Source of the DNA: Notolepis coatsorum | Taxonomy: Eukaryota > Chordata > Actinopteri > Aulopiformes > Paralepididae | Assembly: GCA_963971535.1 (NCBI GenBank) | Contig: OZ020590.1 | Span: 154,418,177 to 154,482,176, forward strand | Length of the DNA: 64,000 nt | Reading direction: 5' to 3' | In this document: piece by piece, positions 1 to 11,965 of the stretch | Layout: each line of letters starts with the position of its first letter | Numbering within the stretch: position 1 is the stretch's first letter | Position numbers and translations under genes: made by a program | The notes under the pieces: generated by a model | The model's database searches: none | What the model was told of the DNA's origin: nothing | The model's input: only the letters and a program-made list of their open reading frames with translations

Positions 1-329
1 AGGCCCGAGTACCAGGCCACTCTGCTGGGGTACCAGGGCAGAGTACCAGGCCACTATGCTGGGGAACTATGCTGCATTGCTGCAGTGATGTTCCTCGCGT
101 TGTGGTGCAGACACGCCATAAAGTCCCCCTCAACTCCTGACTTGGCTTCTTTTAACCGTTCCACGAGGTGGTCTGCTGTATGCCGACCCGGCAAGCTTCT
201 CGTTAGCAACACCGCAGTGGTGATTTGTGATGTAGTGCCAATCTAAACTTACCCTGCAGACTGAGGTACAGCGTACTGTAATTCAATCGTGGCATTCACT
301 GTCCTAGGACAGGCTATGTAATAGACATT
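1..329. other. Window start, no gene; short two-copy tandem repeat
   Basis: No coding signal is visible. A stretch of about 24 bases beginning gagtaccaggccact occurs twice (about 7-30 and 41-64), a two-copy tandem repeat with a period near 34 bases. The rest, up to the LINE tail at 330, is unassigned. Confidence 0.5.
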
Positions 330-895
330 AAGATAAGATAAGATATTCCTTTATTGATCCCCTTGGGGAAATTCAGGCATCATGGGGGATGGGGGGTACA
401 GGTAGTAAAAACAACACAAGCAGTGTAAACAAATAAGTCAATATAATTTACTATCTAACTAACTGAAATATACAGTATTCACAGTGTCACATAAGGTGCA
501 GTATGCATGAGGTAGTGTTATAATTTACTGTCTAACTAACTGAAGTATACAGCATTGACAGTATCACAGTATTCACATAAGGTGTACATAAGGTATGCAT
601 AAGGTAGTGTTATTGTCCTCCTTGGGTTCCTATTAGTTCGAGTTGGATGTCTGGCAGCAGTCCCTGCCCACTGTTGTGGAGCCTGATGGCCGCTGGTATG
701 AAGGCCTGTCCGAGGCGGTTAGTTGAGTGTCGGGGGGGTATGGGTCTGTGGCTGAACGTGCTTCTCATCTTGACTAGCTCGTCGTAGAGGGGGTGGGAGG
801 GATTCTCCAGGATAGCAGCCAGCTTCCTTCTCATCCCTCTCTCTGCCATCACCTCTATCTAGTCTGACCAGTTCGACTCCCACCACGGAGCTAGT
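330..895 (-). mobile_element. LINE 3' end (CR1/L2/Rex1-type), truncated
   Basis: Read on the minus strand, about 610-852 encodes a typical LINE reverse-transcriptase C-terminus (HSTNRLGQAFIPAAIRLHNS), followed by an AT-rich 3' UTR, an AATAAA-containing stretch (ggatcaataaaggaatatc) and a short tandem tail of TATCT-type repeats at about 330-350. Only the last few hundred bases survive, as expected for a copy truncated at its 5' end during target-primed reverse transcription. The same tail occurs at 10420, 44175, 51346 and 56330. The exact clade cannot be set without a library search. Confidence 0.75.
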
Positions 896-1316
896 CAAGT
901 CAAGTCAAGTCAAGAGTTTTATTTGTCACGGCATACAAGTATACAGTGAAATGCGGGGAGTCATGCCTGCAGCGATTGTGCAATAATACAGTAATAAGAA
1001 TAGGATGAGAATAAGACATTTGTGCAATAATACAAGTAATAAGAATAAGACATAACAGGTATATGTACATAACGTTTACAAAAAGCATGGTAGACATGCT
1101 AAGGTCCTGCGATAGTGCAATACACTGTTAGCTACGGATGAGGCACTGCATCTTATGTACACTACTACTATACAATGCTATACTATACAATCTACAGTTA
1201 TACTATGTGTCCTTATGCTAGCTTGCTATATCCATCTGTTTACTATACAAGAACCATTCCCGTTCTTGTTTTTAAAGTGACCTTTTCATTGTGTAAAGTG
1301 ACCGTTGAGTGTGAGC
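894..1316 (-). mobile_element. LINE 3' end with CTTGA-type tail
   Basis: A tandem tcaag tail at 894-915 is followed by ttttatttgtcacgg...cagtgaaatgcgg and a run of ataagaata-like sequence. The same order recurs at 61863-62817, including a shared block near gttagctacg and another near actatacaagaacca, so both are copies of one retroposed family in minus orientation. No coding part remains here. The right end is cut off by the next LINE. Confidence 0.65.
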
Positions 1317-2062
1317 CATGTACATGTCAAAATACTTCCCAAAGGTCAGTGAATACCACGATCACAACACCAGAGGGAGCTCCACAAATCATGTAAAACC
1401 CAGATTCGGCTCAAACAAGGGACTAAACACGTTTCGCAATTATGCCACAACAATGTGGAACGCCCTACCCAAAGCTGTAAAGGAATGTGAATCACTACCC
1501 ACCTTCAAAAACACTCTCAAAGAACACCTACGGGAGACTGCAATTCAAAACTGGCCCCTACAAATGTCCTAACCCAGTTGTACAATAAAGACCAAGCATG
1601 GCTTTGTCAGTATTCCAATGTACAGCCCCACCCAACCCCACCCCACCTACCCAACCTCCTCCAATGTACAGTTTCTATGTCAAATGTATGTCAGTATTCC
1701 AATGTACAGTGTCCCCCCCCCCCACCTCCAATGTACAGCCCCACCCCACCTACCCAACCTCCCCCAATGCACAGTTTCTATGTCAAATGTATATACACTA
1801 TTTTTCTGGATTTTTTTAGTATCACAAACAGTACTGTATTTGAAAATCTGGTATGTCATAAATGTATAGATGTAGCAGTACTGTCTATCTGTATGTCGTG
1901 TGTGTCATATGATGAATTGAAAATGGGGGACCCTGATGGAAACAAGACGAAAGTCTTTCTCAGGTCTGCATCCTCTTAACAATTGTATGTATTGAGCTGT
2001 ACTGTACTGTACCCATTCTGCAATCTGTTAATAAACTTTTCAATCAATCAATCAATCAATCA
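1317..2062 (+). mobile_element. LINE 3' end with (CAAT)n tail
   Basis: About 1330-1560 encodes a LINE reverse-transcriptase C-terminus: YHDHNTRGSS, then TMWNALPKAVKECESLPTFK and KEHL, the usual pattern of CR1/L2/Rex1-type LINEs. The 3' UTR contains a C-rich duplicated unit of about 84 bases (1607-1790), then gttaataaacttttcaatc and a (CAAT)n tail ending at 2062. The same 3' UTR and tail appear at 35241-35827 (+) and 57264-57415 (-), so this is a family with several copies in the window. It is a 5'-truncated, dead copy. Confidence 0.8.
1607..1795 (+). repeat. C-rich tandem duplication in LINE 3' UTR
   Basis: Two copies of about 84 bases, each running from gtcagtattccaatgtacag through a C-rich stretch to cagtttctatgtcaaatgta. 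They lie inside the LINE 3' UTR. The copy after the N gap shows related C-rich expansion, so this is probably a hot spot of the family. Confidence 0.7.
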
Positions 2063-2581
2063 GCATGTGCAGCACTCCTCACCAGCTTGTTCAGTTGGTT
2101 GGTGTCCCTCGAGTTGATGTTGACGTTGTATACAGCGGTAACCCTTCAATGGTCTTGTGGCTACAACTAAAGTTTGACTAATACAGGATATACCTGGCCT
2201 CTCCCATACAGTATGACTTCTAAACAGTGGCGTCCTTTCAGTAAAAGGCAATGGTATGGCGAGGAGGGAGGGGGGGGGTGAAGGGGCGGTTTTCCCCCCT
2301 TGGTGGATTTTTATGTCAAATCAGTTGTGCAATAGTCACTTTTGGTGAGTTGTTTCTATACAATTCAGTTATATGACATTTAGGTATGACACAGGACTAC
2401 ACAAGCATTTTTAGTATAGAAATGTGTCAACAGACTAAAGCAGGGAACCACAATATTTTGCATACGAATTATGCAGAATGTAATATCATAACTGTCTATT
2501 TTCTTGCAATTGAGCCAATTTTCCTTAGGTACGGTTTTGAGGTGTGTGTTCAACAGAATGTAGTATCAAAAACACATTCAC

Positions 2582-3977
2582 TGTTGTGAAGGATCAGATT
2601 AAACCGAATATATATATTTATTTATGGATATATATTTAATAGTATTTGTATATCGTTTGATATCCCCTGTATATTCCTTGTACAATATGCACTGAATATC
2701 CCTTTAGTCTACTAACAGCCCATAATAGTTTCATTCTACCATTGGACGAGAACCTGGCGCCAGCAGCCATGCCCCTTGGTTCAAGTTCAATCGTGCCGAC
2801 CAACATGTCGTGGCAAGCCCGGTTCCGCGTAGGAATACGTCTGGCGAAATACGAATGGTACTATTTGTTCACAGCGCATATATATATGGCGCAAGTAAAG
2901 TAGAACTTTCTTTTAGTCCATTAGTCCTTTACCCTCCAACCTAGTAACAGACGCGAAGCCTCACCCACGACGCACGTGTGGTGCAGTAAGGCCTACTTGG
3001 CCTCAGAATAGGCATTGAGACATCGTGTGGATTAATAGTTGAATTGTCATAGTTTGGCACTATACCGTCGAGTTGGACGTATTTCTATTAAGCTAATAAT
3101 AGTCTATTATGTATGGTGCATCGTTCGGTTAGAGTTATAAAGTGAGCAGTACCCCCATCGTTCCTGACGTTATCTGGAGTCTTAACCAGGCTGGGCAGAC
3201 CACGTGTGGTGCTTGCATCCGAGGAGCTCCGGGCCAGGACGAGTGGACCTGTACATTGGATTACTTTACCCGGACGACGGCGAGCCTTCCACGGCTTGGA
3301 TTATCTACATGCTTTGGGTGCTTTGATTATTCCATGGATAACGGCCAACACTGCGGAGTGTTGGAACTACCCCCCGGAGAGGAGTCCAGGTGAGACGGCG
3401 CTCTACCCCGAGTGAGGTCGCCTCACGTCTCTTCGTTGTAGACCGGCAGCTACCGTCCACCAGAGGGTCCGGCTGTATTCATCTGCGGACCGAGGTTCTG
3501 TGGGCATCGTGTTCAGGACTCTGAATTCTCCCAAGAAATCGTCGGCCAGATGGGATACCGCCAGCGGCTCTTCTAACCCCCCCCCCCTACTGTCTTACAA
3601 CCAGCGGGACCCCCCCTTTAGTGTATCCAGCTATAATCATTTAAGTACCATCGGTATAGTTCCCTAAAGAACCAGGTTGTATACTTACTCCCTGCGTAAC
3701 CAGAGATTGGACATTCAATGTTGATTTACCTACGAATACTCATTTGCCTTACAAGTGCATTTCAAATCATAAATGTCATTAAGTGAACGTTGTATATACC
3801 CTTTGCTATATAAAATATTCGATTTATACATTTGTGTGGACTTCGTTTCATCAGGTGGGAAAGTGTTCATCATATCTATATCATGTACTGGATGGCCAGA
3901 AGTTAAAGTACAAGCGGTAGTGGTTTAATAATACCATACTTATCAATACAGTCAGGGAATTGTACCCCTCAGTTACA
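2582..3977 (+). repeat. 5' LTR of BEL/Pao element 1
   Basis: 1396 bases, TG...CA ended, matching 8312-9707 almost base for base. A TATA-like stretch followed by atggcgcaag lies at about 2877-2896. The same TATA plus ATATGGCGCAA arrangement is kept in the LTRs of elements 2 and 3, so it is probably the core promoter of the family. Confidence 0.95.
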
Positions 3978-3979
3978 AT

Positions 3980-3996
3980 TGGTCCTTCGAGCCGGA
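3980..3996 (+). promoter_or_regulatory. Primer-binding site, tRNA-Tyr
   Basis: TGGTCCTTCGAGCCGGA lies two bases after the 5' LTR and is the reverse complement of the last 17 bases of vertebrate tRNA-Tyr (ending CCGGCTCGAAGGA plus CCA). It primes minus-strand DNA synthesis. The assignment rests on recalling the tRNA-Tyr acceptor stem CCTTCGA. Confidence 0.88.
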
Positions 3997-4038
3997 TGGT
4001 AACTAGTGTAATATTAATATAGTGTTATTAATATTGAA

Positions 4039-7000
4039 ATGGCCTATGATGAACACTCCACGAAACGGTCCTCCTAACGTAGAACGCCCGCAGCGCAGAC
4101 GACAGCCACCTCAGTACTTAGAGGACTACGCTGTCAGTCAACTACCTAGCCTTCTACAAACGGTAAACGCGGTAAAAGTAGAAAGTAAAATTATGTCTGA
4201 CCTTAACGACCAGGTTTCCCCGACCACAAAGGCCCTAGTGGGTTCTAATGTAACTGACCAAGCTCACGGTGGGGACCAGGAGGGAGCTGACATGCCTTTA
4301 CCCCCCGCCAATACCGAAGAAGTAGTCCCCGACCAGCCCCGGGAGGAAGACAACCCTACAGAGAGAGAACTCTGCACGGAAAAAGAGGAGGAGAGCGCCG
4401 AGGAAATAGAGCTCCAGGACTCCCCAACGAGCGGCTCACCCAGGAGCGGCTCACCTCTACAACCGTCTTCCCCCAGCGAAGCGGAGAGGATGCTACAACA
4501 GGCGTTCCTCGTCAGCCTGACAGCCTCTACCGAACGCGATCGACTTCAGAGTGAACGCGATCGACTTCAGGGCGAACGCGATCGACTCCAAGCACAGCAA
4601 CGGAGCGAAGAAGAGCACATACGCCTGGAGATGAGACGCCTTCAGACGGAAGAGAATATGGCAAGAGACTGGGCCGACGCCCAGCGCGCCGCTGCCGGTG
4701 CCCAAAGAGAAGCAGATCTCACCAAGCGCGAAGTCGAGCGCGACAAGTTACAAGCGCAGCTAATGGAGCAGCTGATCCTCAAGGCAACACCCTCTCCCTC
4801 CGCCAGGGGTTCAAGGAACTCGTCGAGACAACAGTCAAGGGCAGCGTCTCCTAACCGAGCAAGCGACCCTGAACTTGACCAACAGACCAAGCCTATACCC
4901 CCCGCAGACCCCCTTCCCAGACCGGTCCAAGCGAGACCCAGCTACAAGGAAGGAGCGGCATACACTGCGTCCGCTGCGGCCCAGCTGGGACTGCAGGGGA
5001 GCGAGAACCAAATGACGATTCGGACAATAAGAAGAGATTTAAAGACGATAAAGGGCGAGAATGTCTCCTTCACTATCGCAGCAAGCGGGCAGCCAGAGCG
5101 ACGGTATAGGATTACAAATGCTTTCACCAGCCAAGAAATAGGACTATCGCAGTACACCTACCCCATCGCCAAGCTGATGGATAAATATGTGCACCTGCGT
5201 CAACTACCTATCCCGCTCATAGACGGCGCCACCCCGACCCTGCTGATAGGCTCCGACCATGCAGAACTCATAGTCCCGATTGACCGGGTCCATACAGGAC
5301 CCCGAGGCTGTCCTGCAGCAGTCGAGACCCGCCTAGGGTGGACACTACAAGGCCCCCTCGCTAAATCTCTCAACCGAACAGCAGCCACTAGCTGCCTCCA
5401 CTCCAGAACGACAGAAGGAGACACCACACTCCTGCAGCATGTCGAGAAGAAAATTGACTGGCGACGTCGTGCGCTGCTCCGCGCCTCCCTGATCAAAGAC
5501 GGCTTTGATCTCCGGCAGCGGGCCAGCAGCGACCCCCCAGTATTGCGCAACCTCAACCCAGAGGTCGCAGAGGACCCAGCAGCAGATGAAGAGGTCCGAC
5601 ACAGTGTGAAGAACAGTTTCTACGTGGACAACTGTTTACAAAGCGTTTCGACTCAAGAAGAAGCCGAGGCTCTCCTAATCAAGCTACGCGCCTCCCTGAT
5701 CAAAGGCGGCTTTGATCTCAGGCAGTGGGCCAGCAGTGACCCGCACGTATTGCGCAGCCTCTCCCCCGCGGACAAGGCTGCCAGCAGCGAGACCTGGATG
5801 GCGACCATCCCAGGAGAAGCCCAAGAAATGACACTAGGACTAGTCTGGCGCTTCAAAACAGACTCGCTCCACTATAGACACAAACCCCTGACTCCAGAGC
5901 AGGGAAGGTCGACGGCGACACCGACCACCAGACGGAGTGTGTACAGAACACTCGCCAGACAATATGACCCGTTGGGATGTATTCTACCTTACACCACCAG
6001 GGCAAAGATGATTGTACGAGCACTATGGGACAAGGACCAGGGCTGGGACGACCCAATACCCGCACACCTTGCCTCCACATGGAGAGAGTGGGAGACGGAA
6101 CTCCGCTCACTCCCAGGCGTCAATATACGCCGCAGCTACTTCCCACCCACGGTGAGGCCAGAGACATGCAAGATGGATCTACACGTCTTCAGCGACGCCT
6201 CCGAAGTAGCCTATGGATCGGTGGCCTACTTGCGTGCCCAAGAGAAGGGAGGAGAGATACACACCGCTTTCATCCTGGCTCGCTCAAGAATAGCCCCACG
6301 AAAACAACAATCTATCCCGCGTCTAGAGCTCTGCGCAGCCCTAGCAGGAGCGCATCTAGCCACGTTAATCCAACGTGAACTCACCATTCCGGTGCACAGA
6401 ACAATCTTGTGGTCAGATTCCACGACAGTACTCACATGGATCAAGTCTGATTCATGCAGATACAAAGTCTTCGTGGGAGTCAGAGTCACCGAGATTCAAG
6501 AGTTAACAGAAGCAGCGAGCTGGCGGTATGTGGACACCAAACACAACCCAGCTGACGTCATCACCCGGGGAATGTCCCTGGATGACCTCACCCGTCGCAA
6601 CATCTACAGTGACGGACCAGAATTCCTCAAGCTCCCGGAAGAAGAGTGGCCTACGCCCACCCCACGGGAAGCAAGTGAAGAGGAGGCTGAGAACAAGAAA
6701 CCTATGTTCTGTGGACTGAGCACAGTCGCCTCCACAGACCCCAACATAGATGACTGCATTACCCTACAGAGTGCGCAGCTAAAGACATTCCTGTGGCACC
6801 ACCCAGAGATTCAGTCCACCACTGACATTTCAGCAGCTGACTACGAAGAAGCAGAACTTCTTCTACTACAACGAGCCCAGAGAGACTCGTTCCCCGACGA
6901 GCTAGACTGTCTACAGGGAGGAAAGCCCGTCCCATCAGACAGCAGACTGCTCCACCTGGCACCCGAGAGTGACGCCCATAATCTCATCAGAGTGGGTGGT

Positions 7001-8218
7001 CGCCTGCGGAGAGCCCCCGATCTACCGGATGACATTAAGTACCCGATAGTCTTGAACAGCCGACACAAGGTCACAGAGCTGATCATAAAGAGATACGACG
7101 AGGATGTACACCACGCAGGAGCAGAGAGAGTCTTCGCGGAGATCAGACGTCGCTATTGGATACTTCAAGGAAGAGAAGCGGTGCGACGCTTCCAGCGAAC
7201 CTGTCTAGACTGCCGAAAGTGGCGCGCGCAGCCCAGCATACCACGGATGGCTGACCTACCCCCCTGTCGCCTCCGACTCGGCGACAAGCCATTCCACTCC
7301 ACAGGCATGGACTGTTTTGGCCCGTTGTATATAAAGAGAGGAAGAGGAACCGAGAAGCGGTGGGGTATTGTATTCAAATGCATGACCACCAGAGCGATAC
7401 ATATCGAACTCCTTCCGACCATGAGCACAGACTCATTCCTTATGGCCTTCCGAAGATTCACATCACGGAAAGGAAAACCGTCTACATTGTTGTCTGATCA
7501 CGGGACAAACTTCAAAGGCGGAGAAAGAGAGCTGAGAGAGAGCTTCCAAGCTATGGGCCCAGAACTTAAGACCCACCTCGCTCCATCCCAGATTGACTTC
7601 GAGTTTAATCCCCCGAACGCACCCCACTTCGGTGGAACCTGGGAACGAGAAGTACGTTCTATAAAGACAGCCCTGTATGCCGTGCTTGGGGCCCAGACTG
7701 TGGCGGAGGAAGTCCTAATGACAGTCCTCACGGAGATCGAGGGAGTATTGAACTCCAAGCCCCTCGGCTACGTCTCCAGTGATGTAGCAGATGTCGACCC
7801 AGTCACCCCCAACACACTCCTAATGGGGCGGCTGGACCCCGCGCTACCCCAGACAATGTACAGGCCTGAAGAAGCGAACGGCCGAAGAATGTGGAGGTAC
7901 AGCCAAGTACTAGCTGACAAGTTTTGGAGCAGCTTCCTACTCCACTACCTACCGTCTCTACAGACCCGCCAGAAGTGGGTAAAAGAGAGAGACAATTTGA
8001 CAGAAGGAACAGTCGTCATGATTGTCGACCAGTCACTACCCAGAGCTATGTGGCCGGCTGGCCGCGTAAGAAAAGTGATCACCGGTGCCGATGGCAAGGT
8101 CCGAGCAGCTGAAGTGCTCGTCCAGGGGCGAACTTACACACGACCCGTGGCGAGGCTAATAGAACTGCCCCGACTCCCAGACACTATCGATGACGACCAT
8201 GACCCCATGACTTTGTGA
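4039..8218 (+). pseudogene. gag-pol region of BEL/Pao element 1 (broken)
   Basis: The parts that can be recognised, in order, are a Gag N-terminal region with charged coiled-coil repeats of the RDRLQGE type (about 4530-4760), the end of a retropepsin-like DUF1758 domain (about 4960-5390), the Pao-type A17/RNase H region with VFSDASEVAYGS (about 5830-6560), an integrase with a HHAGAERVF and CLDC zinc-binding part and a catalytic core (GMDCFGPL, LLSDHGTNF, GGTWEREV; about 7060-7700), and a C-terminal DUF5641-like domain (about 7900-8200). Domain order (integrase after RNase H) and DUF1758/DUF5641 are BEL/Pao hallmarks. The region is broken at about three places compared with its relatives and is treated as a fossil. 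Confidence 0.9.
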
Positions 8219-8311
8219 GTTGACTGACCCTTACAGCGGACCTTGAGTGGTAGACAGTGCGGTTAATCTGTCTCTGCTTAGCTAATTAGGTGGGACTAAT
8301 TAGGGGGCGGC

Positions 8312-9707
8312 TGTTGTGAAGGATCAGATTAAACCGAATATATATATTTATTTATGGATATATATTTAATAGTATTTGTATATCGTTTGATATCCCCTGT
8401 ATATTCCTTGTACAATATGCACTGAATATCCCTTTAGTCTACTAACAGCCCATAATAGTTTCATTCTACCATTGGACGAGAACCTGGCGCCAGCAGCCAT
8501 GCCCCTTGGTTCAAGTTCAATCGTGCCGACCAACATGTCGTGGCAAGCCCGGTTCCGCGTAGGAATACGTCTGGCGAAATACGAATGGTACTATTTGTTC
8601 ACAGCGCATATATATATGGCGCAAGTAAAGTAGAACTTTCTTTTAGTCCATTAGTCCTTTACCCTCCAACCTAGTAACAGACGCGAAGCCTCACCCACGA
8701 CGCACGTGTGGTGCAGTAAGGCCTACTTGGCCTCAGAATAGGCATTGAGACATCGTGTGGATTAATAGTTGAATTGTCATAGTTTGGCACTATACCGTCG
8801 AGTTGGACGTATTTCTATTAAGCTAATAATAGTCTATTATGTATGGTGCATCGTTCGGTTAGAGTTATAAAGTGAGCAGTACCCCCATCGTTCCTGACGT
8901 TATCTGGAGTCTTAACCAGGCTGTGCAGACCACGTGTGGTGCTTGCATCCGAGGAGCTCCGGGCCAGGACGAGTGGACCTGTACATTGGATTACTTTACC
9001 CGGACGACGGCGAGCCTTCCACGGCTTGGATTATCTACATGCTTTGGGTGCTTTGATTATTCCATGGATAACGGCCAACACTGCGGAGTGTTGGAACTAC
9101 CCCCCGGAGAGGAGTCCAGGTGAGACGGCGCTCTACCCCGAGTGAGGTCGCCTCACGTCTCTTCGTTGTGGACCGGCAGCTACCGTCCACCAGAGGGTCC
9201 GGCTGTATTCATCTGCGGACCGAGGTTCTGTGGGCATCGTGTTCAGGACTCTGAATTCTCCCAAGAAATCGTCGGCCAGATGGGATACCGCCAGCGGCTC
9301 TTCTAACCCCCCCCCCCTACTGTCTTACAACCAGCGGGACCCCCCCTTTAGTGTATCCAGCTATAATCATTTAAGTACCATCGCTATAGTTCCCTAAAGA
9401 ACCAGGTTGTATACTTACTCCCTGCGTAACCAGAGATTGGACATTCAATGTTGATTTACCTACGAATACTCATTTGCCTTACAAGTGCATTTCAAATCAT
9501 AAATGTCATTAAGTGAACGTTGTATATACCCTTTGCTATATAAAATATTCGATTTATACATTTGTGTGGACTTCGTTTCATCAGGTGGGAAAGTGTTCAT
9601 CATATCTATATCATGTACTGGATGGCCAGAAGTTAAAGTACAAGCGGTAGTGGTTTAATAATACCATACTTATCAATACAGTCAGGGAATTGTACCCCTC
9701 AGTTACA
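8312..9707 (+). repeat. 3' LTR of BEL/Pao element 1
   Basis: 1396 bases, same ends and same length as the 5' LTR. It follows the polypurine tract directly and is followed by the 5-bp target duplication ttcac. Confidence 0.95.
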
Positions 9708-10062
9708 TTCACAAAAAGTATGGGTTACTGAATGCTGAACTGCACTATTATAATCACTAAGCCAGACCTTACCTGTGTCCCTGTATCACATGTCTCTGCT
9801 GCCCTTTGATAAAAAAACTTCCCTATGTCCATTTTCCTTTTTTTTTGGCATATTTTCAGTTAGTCACAGTAAAAGTCACCTAGTAAAAGTGAGATAATTG
9901 ACAATATCAAAACATGCTAGGGCTGTACCGAATAGTTCGAAGCTTCGTTCATAATGTTGACATTCGAATTCTAAATCAACATTTTTTTTTTTACATTTTT
10001 ATTTGCCAAGGTATGGCGAGTGCCATACCTTGCCATACCAAATGGACGCCCCTGCTTCTAAA

Positions 10063-10419
10063 ACTAGGTCCAACCTAGTACCTCTAGAGAAGGATTTCTA
10101 AATACATTCACATCCACACAGAAGGACTGTTGTTCAGAATGATTGCCGTTTGTGATGTCACAAGGGAGGAACAACCAATACATTTGCTTTGATCTGTAAA
10201 GTGTGCCTTTTGGAGCTAATAACACTGCTAATGTTCTCCCCAGTTTGTAAATAATGTAAAGTGTGTGTACTATACCCATAGGTGGCAACTGAAACAGGCC
10301 CCAGATTGACAAAGCAAACGCACCCTGGATGGATAAAGCAAACGTGCACACACTGTGGAAACGCTACGCGAGGCGGAAACGCTTGAAAAGGCACATCACC
10401 AACACAGAAAGATGTTTAC
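10063..10419. other. Unassigned spacer
   Basis: Mixed-composition sequence with no LINE tail, tandem array or convincing reading frame that I can recognise. Confidence 0.4.
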
Positions 10420-10458
10420 GGGACAAATAAAGGAATATCTTATCTTATCTTATCTTGT
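10420..10458 (+). mobile_element. Tail of a LINE 3' end
   Basis: gggacaaataaaggaatatc followed by four TTATC units matches the polyadenylation signal and tandem tail of the LINE family at 330 and 56330. Only the last few dozen bases are present. Confidence 0.6.
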
Positions 10459-10489
10459 AGAAGAAACCTTGCTCCTCACATTAAACCAA

Positions 10490-10957
10490 GTCAGACCAAC
10501 AAACAGGTGTGTTCGACACACAGACCAACAAACAGGTGTGTTTGACACACAGACCAACAAACAGCTGTGTTCGACACACAGACCAACAAACAGGTGTGTT
10601 CGACACACAGACCAACAAACAGGTGTGTTCGACACACAGACCAACAAACAGGTGTGTTCGACACACAGACCAACACACAGCTGTGTTCGACACACAGACC
10701 AACAAACAGCTGTGTTTGACACACAGACCAACAAACAGCTGTGTTCAACACACAGACCAACAAACAGGTGTGTTCGACACACAGACCAACAAACAGGTGT
10801 GTTCGACACACAGACCAACAAACAGGTGTGTTCGACACACAGACCAACAAACAGCTGTCTTCGACACAGAGACCAACAAACAGCTGTGTTCAACACAGAC
10901 CAACAAACAGCTGTGTTCAACACACAGACCAACAAACAGCTGTGTTCAACACAATGG
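10490..10957. repeat. 29-bp minisatellite, about 16 copies
   Basis: A unit beginning gaccaacaaacaggtgtgtt repeats every 29 bases, with variants that swap aggtg for agctg and ttcgac for tttgac or ttcaac. Because 29 is not a multiple of three, all frames cycle through the same three peptides and stay open on both strands, producing several long but meaningless frames. The array ends 25 bases before the Harbinger-like element. Confidence 0.95.
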
Positions 10958-10982
10958 AAGCACTAGAAAATCATGACAATTA

Positions 10983-11965
10983 AGGGGTCCCCACACGGCA
11001 AGCGATTTTAGCCAGGCGACCGATTTTTTTAGCGAGCCGACAGACAGAATTGTATCGCCTTCATTGTTATGAATGAGAGAACCCACACGGCAGGAGATTC
11101 TGAAGCGACGGTCGCGCAGGTATTTCTGTCGCCTCGCTCAAAATCGCCTCGATCCTATTTTTGGAGGCGACGGCAGGCAGGACAATGAGGAAATAACATG
11201 ACTTCTACAGTAGTTCTACTGGTGTATCATTTGTACACCATTAATGTATCATTCAATACATTCATTGATCAATAACCTCCGTATTATTACCATGGTACTT
11301 ATGTTCATTATTATTAATGGGAACAATTTAAATAAATAACGTTAGTTTGAGAAGCTGTAGTGGCCGCTTGTCATTAACTAATAAATGAACAAAGCGCCAC
11401 GATGCATCTACTAGTGTTTTTATACTCGGGTAACAAAAGAAGTTGTGGATGTTGACAGAGTTTAATGTCCAGGCTGCAGCTGATGTAGTTTGTAAGGTTT
11501 ATTGTCCAAAGAAAATTATGGTTGAGAACAAAACAGTTTGCGTCTTCCGTGAAAAATACAATCTCTCAGCAGCTGCATAACAATACTTGTCCAATCGTTG
11601 GTAATGAACGTATCGTAGCGATCAGGCATGCAGTAATGTCAGGAAGAATGAGGAGAGGTTGTATTCGTATATGGTGGTTTAATTCCAGCTCAATATGGGT
11701 TTTACAGGTTAATATTCCCTCGTAACGCGCAACACAGCTACCTGCTAGTGCTAGTGAAGAGCTGCTAATATGCTCACTTCACAACAACATGACGTCCGGT
11801 CCCGGCGGTCCGTCCTCCTATATCTCCCGGGGGGAAACAAGTAACCACAGCCCCAGCTAGACAGAGCGACGGTCGCCTCTGGTGTGGGGGAATAAGCGAT
11901 TGTCGTTGAGCAACAGGCGATCGCATCGCCAGGCGACGTCTGTCGCCCGCCGTGTGCAGACCACT
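10983..11965. mobile_element. Non-autonomous PIF/Harbinger-like element
   Basis: The 983-base unit starts AGGGGTCCCCACACGGC and its other end, reverse complemented, is AGTGGTCTGCACACGGC (14 of 17 matching). It is flanked on both sides by the trinucleotide TTA (10980-10982 and 11966-11968), the target duplication expected for PIF/Harbinger. Both ends continue into sequence rich in GGCGAC and TCGCC motifs, giving subterminal partial symmetry. The interior has only short frames (for example 67 codons at 11522) without a recognisable DDE transposase or Myb-like domain, so it depends on a helper. Confidence 0.75.

Larger units (their letters stand above)
2582..9707 (+). mobile_element. BEL/Pao LTR retrotransposon, element 1 (broken)
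   Basis: The element has two 1396-base LTRs (2582-3977 and 8312-9707), each starting TGTTGTGAAGG and ending AGTTACA. Target duplications of 5 bp (ttcac, 2577-2581 and 9708-9712) flank it, and 5 bp is the usual length for BEL/Pao integrase. The tRNA-Tyr primer-binding site is at 3980-3996 and a polypurine tract (agggggcggc) at 8302-8311. By eye the two LTRs differ at about three positions, so the insertion is very young. The coding region is broken (about three breaks), although a long open frame survives. It sits inside the hAT element at 2225-10054. Confidence 0.95.
2225..10054. mobile_element. Non-autonomous hAT element, split by BEL/Pao element 1
   Basis: The left end begins CAGTGGCGTCC and the right end is GGACGCCCCTG, imperfect terminal inverted repeats of hAT type. 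They are flanked by perfect 8-bp target duplications cttctaaa (2217-2224 and 10055-10062), the length hAT transposases generate. Without the LTR element the hAT copy is only about 700 bases (2225-2581 and 9713-10054) and has no transposase frame, so it must have been moved in trans. Near the left and right ends the sequences ggtatggcgag and gccatacc are inverted with respect to each other, extending the terminal symmetry. A second hAT-like start (ctagggctgtaccgaat, about 9919) lies inside the right part. Confidence 0.85.

Noticed and set aside
10355-10983. Several long frames of Cys/Thr-rich repeats on both strands
   Set aside because: They are produced by a 29-base tandem array that has no stop in any frame. 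Opposite strands and several frames are equally open, which no real gene would show.
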